The notes under the pieces were generated by a model, which did not search any database, had not been told where the DNA came from, and worked only from the letters and a program-made list of their open reading frames with translations. This document shows positions 1 to 6,847 of a stretch of 16,589 bases of DNA, piece after piece (position 1 is the first letter of the stretch; each line of letters begins with the position of its first letter). Both the position numbers and the translations under genes were made by a program. Origin of the DNA: Paracoccus aerodenitrificans (lineage in GTDB: Bacteria; Pseudomonadota; Alphaproteobacteria; Rhodobacterales; Rhodobacteraceae); NCBI RefSeq assembly GCF_027913215.1, contig NZ_CP115781.1, forward strand, positions 1 through 16,589, read 5' to 3'.

Positions 1-117
1 GTCTACTTTCTTGAGCAAGAATGGCGGATGTGGATGAACGATCCGCCACGCCATCCAGATGCCGCCTTCGTGGGCTTCTGCAGAAAGTGGTACGAGCGCA
101 AAGGCCGTGCTCCATAA
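1..117 (+). CDS. repA: RepA C-terminal 38 residues (continuation of the gene starting at 15654)
   Basis: Read from base 1 in frame 1, this gives 38 residues and a TAA at 115-117. It contains HPDAAFVGFCRKWYERKG, which matches the characteristic C-terminal signature of RepA/RPA initiators (DAAF-GFC-). There is no start codon and the first codon follows the last codon of the window without a gap, so it is the missing end of the repA gene at the right edge. parA follows 89 bp downstream in the same direction, giving the common rep-par order. Confidence 0.92.
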   Translation, partial: VYFLEQEWRMWMNDPPRHPDAAFVGFCRKWYERKGRAP

Positions 118-206
118 CAGGTAACACATAATAGATAACCGATATCAGTTATGTGTTGACAGTTACCAGTTATGAGTTAAGGGTTGAGAAAAACAAGGGG
201 CAGGCC
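118..206 (+). promoter_or_regulatory. Partition control region: nested inverted repeats and possible parA promoter
   Basis: The gap between repA and parA is dense in symmetry. An 18-bp palindrome with one mismatched pair lies at 135-152 (ATAACCGATATCAGTTAT). AACACATAA (123-131) pairs with TTATGTGTT (149-157), and GGTAAC (120-125) with GTTACC (162-167). TATCAGTTAT (143-152) recurs as TACCAGTTAT at 164-173. A perfect -35 hexamer TTGACA sits at 156-161 inside the repeats, but no convincing -10 follows at 17 bp, so the promoter is tentative. An AAGGGG-type ribosome site lies just before the ATG at 207. The repeats probably bind the RHH protein at 857-1150, as operator and/or centromere. Confidence 0.6.
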
Positions 207-869
207 ATGGCGCAGGTGATCAGCGTAGTACAGGAGAAAGGTGGAGCGGGTAAAACAACGCTCCTGACAGCGATTGCCAGCCTGATGGTCCAAGACGGTG
301 CCAGGATCGCTGTCATCGACACAGACCCTCAACGCCACTTGGAGGCATGGGCCAAAAAAGAAGAGACTGATCTCGATTGGCTCTATGAAGAGGATGACGA
401 AAAGCTAATCCCAACCGTTAAAGCGTTGAAGAAGGCTGATCCTCCCTACGACGCGATCTTTGTAGACACTGCGGGCTTCAAGTCGGCCATGGCAATGCAT
501 GCTATCGCGGCTGCAAACCTTATCCTGATCCCGTCAAAGGCAAACGAAGCCGACGCCAAAGGCGCCAAGCGCACGTTTTCGCACGTTCAGAGCGTTGCTG
601 AGACGATGGAGAAAGAAATTCCGGCGCTGGTAGTAATGATGGATGTGGACACACAGACAAACATCACGCAGGCCATCGTTGATGCGCTAGATGCTCAGAA
701 CGTGCCACGGCTTAATGCCATGTGCGCGCATCGCACAGGCTTCAAAGAGATGACTTCCACAGGACAGGCTCCACAGGGGTCGGCGCGGCGATCGGCTCAA
801 TCCGTGCTAGCAGACTTGCAGGGCAGGGGTCTCATCAGCTTCTACAGGAGCGGCTCATGGCCAAAGTAA
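207..869 (+). CDS. parA: ParA-family partition ATPase
   Basis: This is a 220-aa MinD/ParA-type ATPase that would move and position plasmid copies with its DNA-binding partner. The deviant Walker A box KGGAGKTT is at residues 11-18, the second conserved box AVIDTDPQ at 35-42, and the Walker B-like IFVDTAG at 84-90. Its length matches short (type Ib) ParA proteins, which lack an N-terminal HTH, and such proteins pair with a small ribbon-helix-helix protein, as found here. I chose the ATG at 207 because AAGGGGCAGG precedes it and the protein then begins right at the first strand of the fold. An upstream in-frame ATG at 153 lies inside the palindrome region and adds no conserved sequence. The 3' end overlaps the next gene by 13 bp. 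Confidence 0.9.
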   Translation: MAQVISVVQEKGGAGKTTLLTAIASLMVQDGARIAVIDTDPQRHLEAWAKKEETDLDWLYEEDDEKLIPTVKALKKADPPYDAIFVDTAGFKSAMAMHAIAAANLILIPSKANEADAKGAKRTFSHVQSVAETMEKEIPALVVMMDVDTQTNITQAIVDALDAQNVPRLNAMCAHRTGFKEMTSTGQAPQGSARRSAQSVLADLQGRGLISFYRSGSWPK

Positions 870-1150
870 GCGTAAACCTTGATGACGACTTGGATGCTGA
901 CGACAGCTCGAAAAAGCTGAAGGCGGTGACAGCACCTTTGCCGAGTGTGAGCAAAGCAAAATCTTCCGCCCTGAAGGACGCGCCTCGTGTGCAGTTTTCA
1001 TTCACCAACGTTCCGAAACCGATCAAAGAAGCTTTTTCCGCAGAGGCTCAAAGACGTGGCGTCACAAAAAAAGAGTTGCTTTATGAGTGCTTGAGGGCCG
1101 GAGGAATCGATATTCCAGATGCGTCTGAGATCGATGGCCGCAGAAGGTAA
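857..1150 (+). CDS. Ribbon-helix-helix centromere-binding partner of ParA
   Basis: This is a 97-aa protein starting at an ATG preceded by AGGAG (846-850), inside the end of parA, so the two genes are probably translationally coupled. The N-terminal ~40 residues are acidic and low in structure. Residues ~44-84 look like a ribbon-helix-helix unit: a short strand (VQFSFTNVP), a helix (KPIKEAFSAEAQRRG), a turn (VTKK) and a helix (ELLYECLRAGGI). A disordered tail plus RHH fits ParG/ParR-like proteins that bind the centromere and repress the par operon. No ParB (HTH/CTPase) motifs are visible. The RHH call is from pattern only; the partition role is inferred from the position behind parA and the repeats on both sides. 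Confidence 0.7.
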   Translation: MAKVSVNLDDDLDADDSSKKLKAVTAPLPSVSKAKSSALKDAPRVQFSFTNVPKPIKEAFSAEAQRRGVTKKELLYECLRAGGIDIPDASEIDGRRR

Positions 1151-1152
1151 TG

Positions 1153-1174
1153 GTTATCAGTTATCAGTTATTGG
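1153..1174 (+). repeat. Tandem TATCAGTTAT repeats behind the par genes
   Basis: TATCAGTTAT occurs at 1155-1164 and again, overlapping by 3 bases, at 1162-1171 (period 7, TTATCAG). The identical decamer lies in the palindrome in front of parA (143-152), with a one-base variant at 164-173. Copies on both sides of the parA-RHH pair suggest binding sites for the RHH protein, or a trace of how the cassette was inserted. Confidence 0.6.
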
Positions 1175-1264
1175 CAAAGTCAACGCCATGATAAGATTTA
1201 GAGAACATAAAGAGAAAATTCCGCCGGAACGATTGATCTACGCGGGGCAGAGCAGGGGGTTAAG

Positions 1265-2968
1265 ATGCTGATAGCGGGAGTCGTGGGACATGCTGAAACG
1301 AATGCGATAAACCTCCCGCAGGGTTTTGAGAAAGGCCAAGTATTCACTCCGACTTTTCTCGCGAGCTGGGTGGCGGAGTTGCTCAAGGAGCAGCTTGGAG
1401 AAGACTGGTCCGGCAAGGTTCTTGATCCGGCATGCGGTGATGGTGAGTTGCTAGACGCGGCTGTTGCCAAGCTCCCTAAATCGAAACTGTACGGCGTTGA
1501 CATCGATGATTCAGCCACACGGTCTGCGCGATCACGGCTTTGCCATTCGGCTACGATCAAGACTGCTGACATGCTTATGTGTCCACCTGCAGGCAAAACC
1601 GGAAAACCGCTCACGTTCGGTGCGTTGGTTTCTAACCCTCCTTGGGGAGCAGACCTACTTCACTCCCGCGAAGCGCTGAAAAAGCTGGGGTACTCCCTTG
1701 CCAATGGGCAGTTCGATAGCTGGTCCCTTTTCGTGGAGGCCTCACTAAGCGTCCTCGATCCAGGGGGTGTTGCTGCTTTCATCCTGCCCGACGCCATCTT
1801 TGCTCCAGAGCATACCGCGACCAGGGAACTTATCGCCCAGCATTTCTCCATAGAATTGATTGCTCGCCTCGGTGAAGGCATCTTCAGAGGTGTGTATCGA
1901 GGAACCACGGTCCTCGTTGTTCGAAACGCGAAACCTGAGCCAAACCACCTCGTTGAAGTTTTCAGGCTGGCCAAGTCTGAAAGGGCTGCCGTGATGACTG
2001 GGTGCCTCGATCTTCAAGAGGCGCGTATGCGTGACCGGCATTTTGCCCCTCAAGGTCGGTTCGTTTCGGACACGCGGGCACGTTGGGACATTGACGTTCG
2101 CTCTTCAGACCAGAAGGTTTTGGAGAGAATGGAATCTGAAGGGGGAAATTGGTCAGAGTTAGTCCTCTCTGGCCGAGGTGTAGAGCTATCGAAAAAGGGG
2201 CTTGTGAAAGCATGTCGCAGCTGTGGCCATGCAACCCCTGCACCGACACGTCCGCGCGATGTTACCTGTGCTGGTTGCGGCAGGACCGCTCATTCAGATG
2301 AGATGCTCACAGAACGGATCGTGGTAGGTGAACCTGACTGTATCCCAGGTTTCATGCCCCTTATCGTTGGCGAAGATATTGGTCGATACGATTTATCCTG
2401 CTCCCGGCAGATCAAGCTCGACGTACCGGGAATAAACTACAAAGACCAAAAGCTTTATGGGCAAGAACGACTGCTCGTGAGGAAAACAGGCATTGGCCTG
2501 AAAGCCACAGTGACGAAGAAGGTCGCGGCATCGAACCAAGTCGTGTTCCACTATGTCCCTCGCTCAAAGGATCTAGGCTTCTTTCTCTACTATGTGCTTG
2601 GAGTTCTCTCATCCCGCACGATGTTCGCATATCACCTTCGAAAGTCAGGCGAGAACGAATGGCGCTCACACCCCTATGTGACGCCGAAGTCGCTTGCTGC
2701 ATTGCCAATCCCAACGCCAGAGGTTGGCACCCAAACTTGGAGACAAGCTGTTGAAATTGCTAACCGAGTTAGAAAGCATCTCCGCTATCAGGGGCGGAGC
2801 AAGAGGCTTGACCTAGAGATCGAGGGCCTGGTCGCGGGTCTTTATGGCCTAGGTCAGTCCGATCTCGGTTGGGTCAAGAAAGTGATCTGTGAAGCACAGA
2901 ACCTAGAGCCGATGCGTGCTCTTAGTGAGTTCGACGCCAGCTCGATCTCTATCGAGGTGGTGTCGTAA
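1265..2968 (+). CDS. N6-adenine DNA methyltransferase (TaqI/Eco57I-like) with zinc ribbon in the recognition half
   Basis: This 567-aa class I SAM-dependent enzyme would methylate adenine at N6 in a defined site. Motif X-like KGQVFTP is at residues 23-29, motif I VLDPACGDGELL at 52-63, an acidic motif II/III (VDIDD) near 78-82, and catalytic motif IV NPPW at 124-127. Downstream is the target-recognition half, where Cys317, Cys320, Cys335 and Cys338 form a CxxC-14-CxxC zinc ribbon, followed by GFMPLIVGEDI, a typical start of a specificity region, and SHPYVTPKSLAALPIP near the end. No nuclease motif is visible before the methylase domain, so it is not an obvious fused type IIG enzyme. AGGGGG at 1254-1259 supports the ATG at 1265. 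The next gene starts 6 bp after its stop. Likely one of two methylases of the R-M module. Confidence 0.85.
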   Translation: MLIAGVVGHAETNAINLPQGFEKGQVFTPTFLASWVAELLKEQLGEDWSGKVLDPACGDGELLDAAVAKLPKSKLYGVDIDDSATRSARSRLCHSATIKTADMLMCPPAGKTGKPLTFGALVSNPPWGADLLHSREALKKLGYSLANGQFDSWSLFVEASLSVLDPGGVAAFILPDAIFAPEHTATRELIAQHFSIELIARLGEGIFRGVYRGTTVLVVRNAKPEPNHLVEVFRLAKSERAAVMTGCLDLQEARMRDRHFAPQGRFVSDTRARWDIDVRSSDQKVLERMESEGGNWSELVLSGRGVELSKKGLVKACRSCGHATPAPTRPRDVTCAGCGRTAHSDEMLTERIVVGEPDCIPGFMPLIVGEDIGRYDLSCSRQIKLDVPGINYKDQKLYGQERLLVRKTGIGLKATVTKKVAASNQVVFHYVPRSKDLGFFLYYVLGVLSSRTMFAYHLRKSGENEWRSHPYVTPKSLAALPIPTPEVGTQTWRQAVEIANRVRKHLRYQGRSKRLDLEIEGLVAGLYGLGQSDLGWVKKVICEAQNLEPMRALSEFDASSISIEVVS

Positions 2969-2974
2969 GTTCCC

Positions 2975-4003
2975 ATGTCATATCGCTATATTGGTAATAA
3001 AACACGGCTTCTGCCGGTGCTCATGGATTCCTTTAGAGAGGCCGTGAACGACGGTGCGACTGTGGCTGACATCATGTGTGGCACAGCCTCAGTTTCTGAA
3101 GCCCTAAGAGAGAACGAGTACCGCGTTATCGCGTCTGATATGATGACCTTTGCAGCTCATCATGCGCGTGTAAGGCTGCTGCTTTCTGAGCCACCGAAGT
3201 TCACCGAGACCGGGCTGAAAGGCTACTCGGATGTGCTAGAGCACCTAAACCGCCTCGACCCAGTCGAGGGGGTCTTCTTCAAAGAATACTCGCCTGATGG
3301 ATCACCTGCCAATGGTGGCGATCCCAGAAAGTATTTTAGCAGCGACAATGCAGGCATGATTGATTCGATCACAGCCAAGCTAAACCAATGGCACACGGAA
3401 GAAGTCATCTCTCCGCTAGAGAATTCGCTATTGCGACATGACTTGGTGCTTGCCGCCAATCGAGTGGCAAATATTGCGGGCACGTATGGCCATCATCGAT
3501 CCAAATGGGGAAAGTCAGCCCAATCGCCTTTGGAGATGCGCCCAACAGAGATACACAACGGGCATCGAACTGACCACATCGTGCACCAAGGAAGCGCCGA
3601 GACAGTCGCGCCATTGGTAAAGGCCGATCTGTGTTACATCGACCCGCCCTACATGAAGCGCCAGTATGCTGCGAACTATCATATCATCGAGACCATCGCT
3701 CGGGGCGATACCCCAGAAGCCGTTGGTGTTAGCGGCCTGCGTCCTTGGCGCGATCAGTACTCGGACTTCTGCTCAAAGGTGAAAATTCGTGATGCCTTCC
3801 GTGCGATCTTCAATGGCGCTGAGTGTGATCAGTTCATGATCAGCTACAGCGAAGATGGGCTACTGTCCGAAGAACAGCTTCTGGAACTTTTCTCCGAAGT
3901 CGGCAGTGTAACACTCAAGAAAATCCCATTCTCCCGCTTTAGGAGCAATGCAGGCGGGCAGGGGGGAACCGTTATCGAGTATCTCTTTCACATCAAGCGG
4001 TAG
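2975..4003 (+). CDS. D12-class (Dam-like) N6-adenine DNA methyltransferase
   Basis: This 342-aa enzyme has the alpha-class order of motifs: YIGNKTRLLP (motif X) at residues 5-14, a variant motif I DIMCGTASVSEAL at 32-44, and catalytic DPPY at 223-226 within LCYIDPPYMKRQY. The long spacer between motif I and DPPY would hold the target-recognition part. In the usual family motif I contains FxGxG, but here it is CGTAS, an uncommon form. The start at 2975 lies 6 bp after the preceding methylase, so the two are surely co-transcribed. Having two unlike m6A methylases suggests an asymmetric recognition site with one enzyme per strand, as in type IIS systems; this is inference. Its last 11 bases overlap the end of the opposing HNH gene. 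Confidence 0.86.
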   Translation: MSYRYIGNKTRLLPVLMDSFREAVNDGATVADIMCGTASVSEALRENEYRVIASDMMTFAAHHARVRLLLSEPPKFTETGLKGYSDVLEHLNRLDPVEGVFFKEYSPDGSPANGGDPRKYFSSDNAGMIDSITAKLNQWHTEEVISPLENSLLRHDLVLAANRVANIAGTYGHHRSKWGKSAQSPLEMRPTEIHNGHRTDHIVHQGSAETVAPLVKADLCYIDPPYMKRQYAANYHIIETIARGDTPEAVGVSGLRPWRDQYSDFCSKVKIRDAFRAIFNGAECDQFMISYSEDGLLSEEQLLELFSEVGSVTLKKIPFSRFRSNAGGQGGTVIEYLFHIKR

Positions 4004-5126
4004 CGACCGCACCGCCAGCATCAGAGATCACTTTGGCATGCTCAGGCCGCCAAGTAATCGTGAAGGTCTCTCCGTTGATCGTGAAGTCAAGTTTGTCGTC
4101 AGCGATCTTGGAAAGATCAATCCCTTCAACAACCGCATAATGCAACATCCGATGAATGTGGGCGCTAATGACAACAAGGTTCGCGGGGTCGTCTGAGCCG
4201 CCTTCGCCAAGTGGAACCAAGTGGTGAACTTCCAGGTACGGTTCACCGTTTACCTTTGAAAACACGAAGTCATCTCCGGTGACCTGGCAAGTCTTGTAGA
4301 GCCGCTTAAGGTCTCGGACGGCTTTACGGTTTCTCTCGAAGGTTTCTATGACTTTCTGGGTCTTCTTCACCTCTTCCGATGAGCTGTCGTCTTGGAACAA
4401 GTCCGCGGCGATGGCTTCCTCAGTGCGACCGGCCTTCGCATTGTAAGGTGCCTTCTTCGGCGGTTTCTCCTCGGCATCGACCCCGGCTTCAGCTTCCGTA
4501 GCAGCGTGTGGCTGCACGCCAAATGGGTCTTTTAGACTGGTGACATCAAGCTCTACAGCTGGGTCGAAAGACAGATGCCCGGCTGGTTCGACAAGCATCT
4601 CTTCAAATCGTGCGTCAACTGCGGCGAGGCGTTGGATTTGTTCTGTGCGGAGCCAACCGGCCCAGTATGCACCTTGTTCGGTCTTGAGAATGAATATTCT
4701 AACGCCAGCAGTAAGCTCAATCACCCTTGGGTCTTCCGCTGAAGACATATCTGCCGGGGCGCGTGGAAAATCACCGTGATCTGGGTGCCATGCAAGCACA
4801 CGGTTACTCGATCGGCTTAATAGCTTCTGGGACCGAATGTTGACGCTGGCGTCACGTCTCTGGCCAATCGCAACCTCTTGACGACCCAAGTTCCCCAGGC
4901 TGTTGATCTCAACATTCCAAAGCGGCCCGCTTCTCGTTTCTGCAGGTTCGACATTGGCAAAAAATGAGTGCCAAGTATCGAGATCAACGTTTCGGACGGG
5001 CACGTCGATGTAGGACTGCCCACCTCCTCGATCTTCAGTCCCAGGTGGTTTGTTGATGTTGAAAAAGTCGGCTGGCGTAATCTGCCGGAATACTAGTTCT
5101 TTCAATTCTGCCAATGTCTTGCCCAT
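3993..5126 (-). CDS. HNH endonuclease, probable restriction partner of the two methylases
   Basis: The 377-aa protein ends in an HNH nuclease module. Residues 280-329 hold Cys280, the paired histidines EVHHLVPL (299-306), Asn316 in GGSDDPANL and IHRMLHYA (324-331), matching the beta-beta-alpha-metal fold. A linker rich in Glu and Lys (about 210-265) separates this from an N-terminal ~200 residues containing WHSFF, RSQKLLSRSSNRVLAWHP and VRIFILKTEQGAYWAGWL; I do not recognise this part, and it may be the DNA-recognition domain. Gene position, head-on to two adenine methylases with an 11-bp overlap, points to the restriction enzyme of an R-M system. The start is the ATG at 5126; its ribosome site is weak. 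An alternative is a modification-dependent or homing-type nuclease, less likely beside methylases. Confidence 0.78.
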   Translation of the reverse strand: MGKTLAELKELVFRQITPADFFNINKPPGTEDRGGGQSYIDVPVRNVDLDTWHSFFANVEPAETRSGPLWNVEINSLGNLGRQEVAIGQRRDASVNIRSQKLLSRSSNRVLAWHPDHGDFPRAPADMSSAEDPRVIELTAGVRIFILKTEQGAYWAGWLRTEQIQRLAAVDARFEEMLVEPAGHLSFDPAVELDVTSLKDPFGVQPHAATEAEAGVDAEEKPPKKAPYNAKAGRTEEAIAADLFQDDSSSEEVKKTQKVIETFERNRKAVRDLKRLYKTCQVTGDDFVFSKVNGEPYLEVHHLVPLGEGGSDDPANLVVISAHIHRMLHYAVVEGIDLSKIADDKLDFTINGETFTITWRPEHAKVISDAGGAVATA

Positions 5127-5195
5127 GCTGCAATTTGACGAACTGAGTCGCCTTCATTGCTCGTGACACTACATCAGAAGATCATCTGCCGTCAT

Positions 5196-5735
5196 CTAAG
5201 CTCGTCTCACCGTCCGTTCGCTCACCTTAAACAGCCGCGCGATCTCTGGGATTGCGCGATGTTCCTCATCTCGCATGCGGCGCACTTCGACCTTCTGGGC
5301 TATCGAAAGGGCAGGGGGCCTACCGCCGATCCGGCCACGCTTACGAGCCGAAGCCAGGCCCTCCCTGGTCCTCTCTGAAATCCGCTCGCGCTCGAACTGA
5401 GCAATGGAAGCGAAGACATGGAAAACCAATCGGCCTGCCGGCGTTGTGGTATCGATGTCCTCGGCTAGGGACCGAAAGCCAGCACCACGTTCCCGGATCG
5501 CCTCTACGATCTCCAAGAGGTCCTTCAAAGACCGCGCCAGGCGGTCATACTTCGTGACTGTCACAACGTCGCCGTCGCGGAGCTGCTCCAGCATTCTGTC
5601 CAGTTCCGGGCGGGTGCGCCTCGATCCGCTGATCTTGTCTGCGAAAACCTTCTCGGCACCAGCTGCCGAAAGGACATCCGTTTGTGAATCCAGGCTCTGG
5701 TCGTCAGTGCTGACGCGGGCGTATCCAATGATCAT
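5196..5735 (-). CDS. Serine recombinase, resolvase/invertase family
   Basis: This 179-aa small serine recombinase has GYARVSTDDQ at residues 4-13 with nucleophile Ser9, VTKYDRLARSLKDLL around 58-72 containing the catalytic Arg pair, and the long E-helix region (AGRLVFHVFASIAQFERERI). Residues ~145-179 form the usual C-terminal HTH (IPEIARLFKVSERTVRRA). It would exchange strands between two short sites, either resolving plasmid dimers or cointegrates or inverting a segment. The length is standard and the gene is intact. The 128 bp in front of it contain six CCAAAA/TTTTGG-type half-sites, fitting a res site upstream of its own gene. No transposase or terminal inverted repeats are seen nearby, so it may be a plasmid-stability resolvase. 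Confidence 0.9.
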   Translation of the reverse strand: MIIGYARVSTDDQSLDSQTDVLSAAGAEKVFADKISGSRRTRPELDRMLEQLRDGDVVTVTKYDRLARSLKDLLEIVEAIRERGAGFRSLAEDIDTTTPAGRLVFHVFASIAQFERERISERTREGLASARKRGRIGGRPPALSIAQKVEVRRMRDEEHRAIPEIARLFKVSERTVRRA

Positions 5736-5745
5736 GCCTCACTGT

Positions 5746-5853
5746 GACAAAAACCTGCCAAAACCGCAAAGGTTTTGCCGGGGGTTTTTGTCCTAGCTAA
5801 GCGGTTGATCCTAGGTAGGGCAAGGCGTTTGGCCAAAAACGACCGTTTTTGGC
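5746..5853. promoter_or_regulatory. Res-like site: nested inverted repeats upstream of the resolvase
   Basis: The outer arms are GACAAAAACC (5746-5755) and GGTTTTTGTC (5783-5792). Inside them CAAAACC (5759-5765) pairs with GGTTTTG (5771-5777). A third symmetric element is the perfect palindrome GCCAAAAACG/CGTTTTTGGC (5832-5841 and 5844-5853, 2-bp spacer). The total of about 108 bp directly upstream of a small serine recombinase gene is the size and place of a three-subsite res. The last palindrome also lies 11 bp beyond the 3' end of the HEPN gene and could double as its terminator, although no T-run follows. Confidence 0.6.
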
Positions 5854-5863
5854 AATTCGCCGA

Positions 5864-6568
5864 TCAATGCACGATGCTTTCAGCCGCATCCTTCAGTAGA
5901 CGCCCCATGATCGTTGCGCGGGTATCTGGACTATTAGGGGGATGCTTTGCCTTCAGGTAATGTCCAGCTTGTTGAATGCGGTTGACGTTTCGCTGAAGGC
6001 CTGTGGGATAAAGCGCTCCTGCACTGAACGCTTCGTTCAGGCGGTCCAGCGATCCCTTGCTGCGATGCGCAAGGTTATTGCGAGTCGCTATTACAGCGTT
6101 GATCACCGCTTTTTGCTGGGCGTTCAATCCGGTGAATCTGTTGCGGTGGTGATCGGCAAGCCATTGCTGCGCACGATCCTCAATAGCCACGAAATTCGGA
6201 AAAGACGTGTTTCGGCCCTCTGGGTCGAGTATTGCCTTAAGCTCTGATTTAGTCAGGTGATCCCGGTGTTTGAAGTCCGCAAACTTGTTGAACGCGGCTT
6301 CCGCCTTGGGAATGGCTGCAAGCGTTTCGCGCACACTGTTTTCAAGGTGCTGCATCACGCGGGAGCAGTCGCGGTTCGCATAGGCAAAGATGAGGTCATT
6401 TATATAACCTTCGAACATGACGCCAATTGTCAGAGCGTAGTTTTCGGTTGCGATCTTCCGATCAGCTGCACCGGTAAGCGTGCTCCAAGAGCTTCGGTAG
6501 TATTGCGACTGTTCATCAAGCTGATCTTCAAAGTCTTCCCAAACTCCTTCGGGGTCAATCTTCCGCAT
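5864..6568 (-). CDS. HEPN-domain protein, putative RNase
   Basis: This 234-aa, mostly alpha-helical protein has no signal peptide or membrane segment. Residues 163-168 read RNNLAH, within VIATRNNLAHRS, the R-x4-H signature of catalytic HEPN ribonucleases. An earlier helix has TIGVMFEGYINDLIFAYANR (48-67), whose conserved acidic residue is where HEPN proteins often place one. The gene resembles stand-alone RiboL-PSP/MAE-type HEPN proteins found in defence and toxin loci; this family link is from memory. AAAGGA stands about 10 bases before the ATG at 6568. It diverges from the HTH-helicase gene across a 279-bp shared control region, so the two may form one abortive-infection type system. No antitoxin-like partner such as an MNT nucleotidyltransferase is present. 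Confidence 0.72.
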   Translation of the reverse strand: MRKIDPEGVWEDFEDQLDEQSQYYRSSWSTLTGAADRKIATENYALTIGVMFEGYINDLIFAYANRDCSRVMQHLENSVRETLAAIPKAEAAFNKFADFKHRDHLTKSELKAILDPEGRNTSFPNFVAIEDRAQQWLADHHRNRFTGLNAQQKAVINAVIATRNNLAHRSKGSLDRLNEAFSAGALYPTGLQRNVNRIQQAGHYLKAKHPPNSPDTRATIMGRLLKDAAESIVH

Positions 6569-6805
6569 CTGAGAATCCTTTGGCGAAGCCCTGAATGGTG
6601 AGAACCTTCCAGCCTGAGCTTATCATGTAAACAGATTGGCCCGGCATTTCTTGGGAATCCTCGTAGGACAACTGATCTGAGGTCTCGTGATGCTCACCCG
6701 ACACCAGCGTTAGTCGCGAGATGCCGAAGTCTACGCTTCTGTAACGGCGTCCCTAGGATCAGCGGGTTGACCCAAGTCGATACAATCAGGCCTTGCATGT
6801 TGCAT

Positions 6806-6824
6806 CATTTGACATCAAATGGCA
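6806..6824. promoter_or_regulatory. Palindromic operator candidate in front of the HTH-helicase gene
   Basis: CATTTGA (6806-6812), a 2-bp spacer, then TCAAATG (6815-6821) form a perfect palindrome. TGC at 6801-6803 and GCA at 6822-6824 extend it with a two-base bulge. TTGACA (6809-6814) lies inside it and TATACG follows at 6826, but only 11 bp separate them, so they are not a normal promoter pair. The palindrome ends 16 bp before the AGGAG ribosome site. It is a natural target for the HTH domain of the helicase itself, or for a dimeric host repressor. Confidence 0.45.
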
Positions 6825-6847
6825 GTATACGGCAAAAGGAGTCGAGC

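Noticed and set aside
153..206. Longer N-terminus for ParA from the ATG at 153
   Set aside because: It lies in the palindromic control region, lacks a ribosome site and adds residues not typical of ParA.
1188..1271. Possible 27-aa gene before the first methylase, with KEKIPPERLIYAG vaguely like part of ubiquitin
   Set aside because: Too short to hold a ubiquitin fold, no ribosome site, and it ends inside the methylase start. The likeness covers about a dozen residues and is probably chance.
5196..5853. Tn3-type transposon
   Set aside because: Only a resolvase and res-like repeats are present; no transposase, terminal inverted repeats or target duplication were seen.
6767..6847. Longer N-terminus for the helicase from the TTG at 6767
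   Set aside because: The ATG at 6848 has a clear AGGAG site, and the HTH domain begins right after it.
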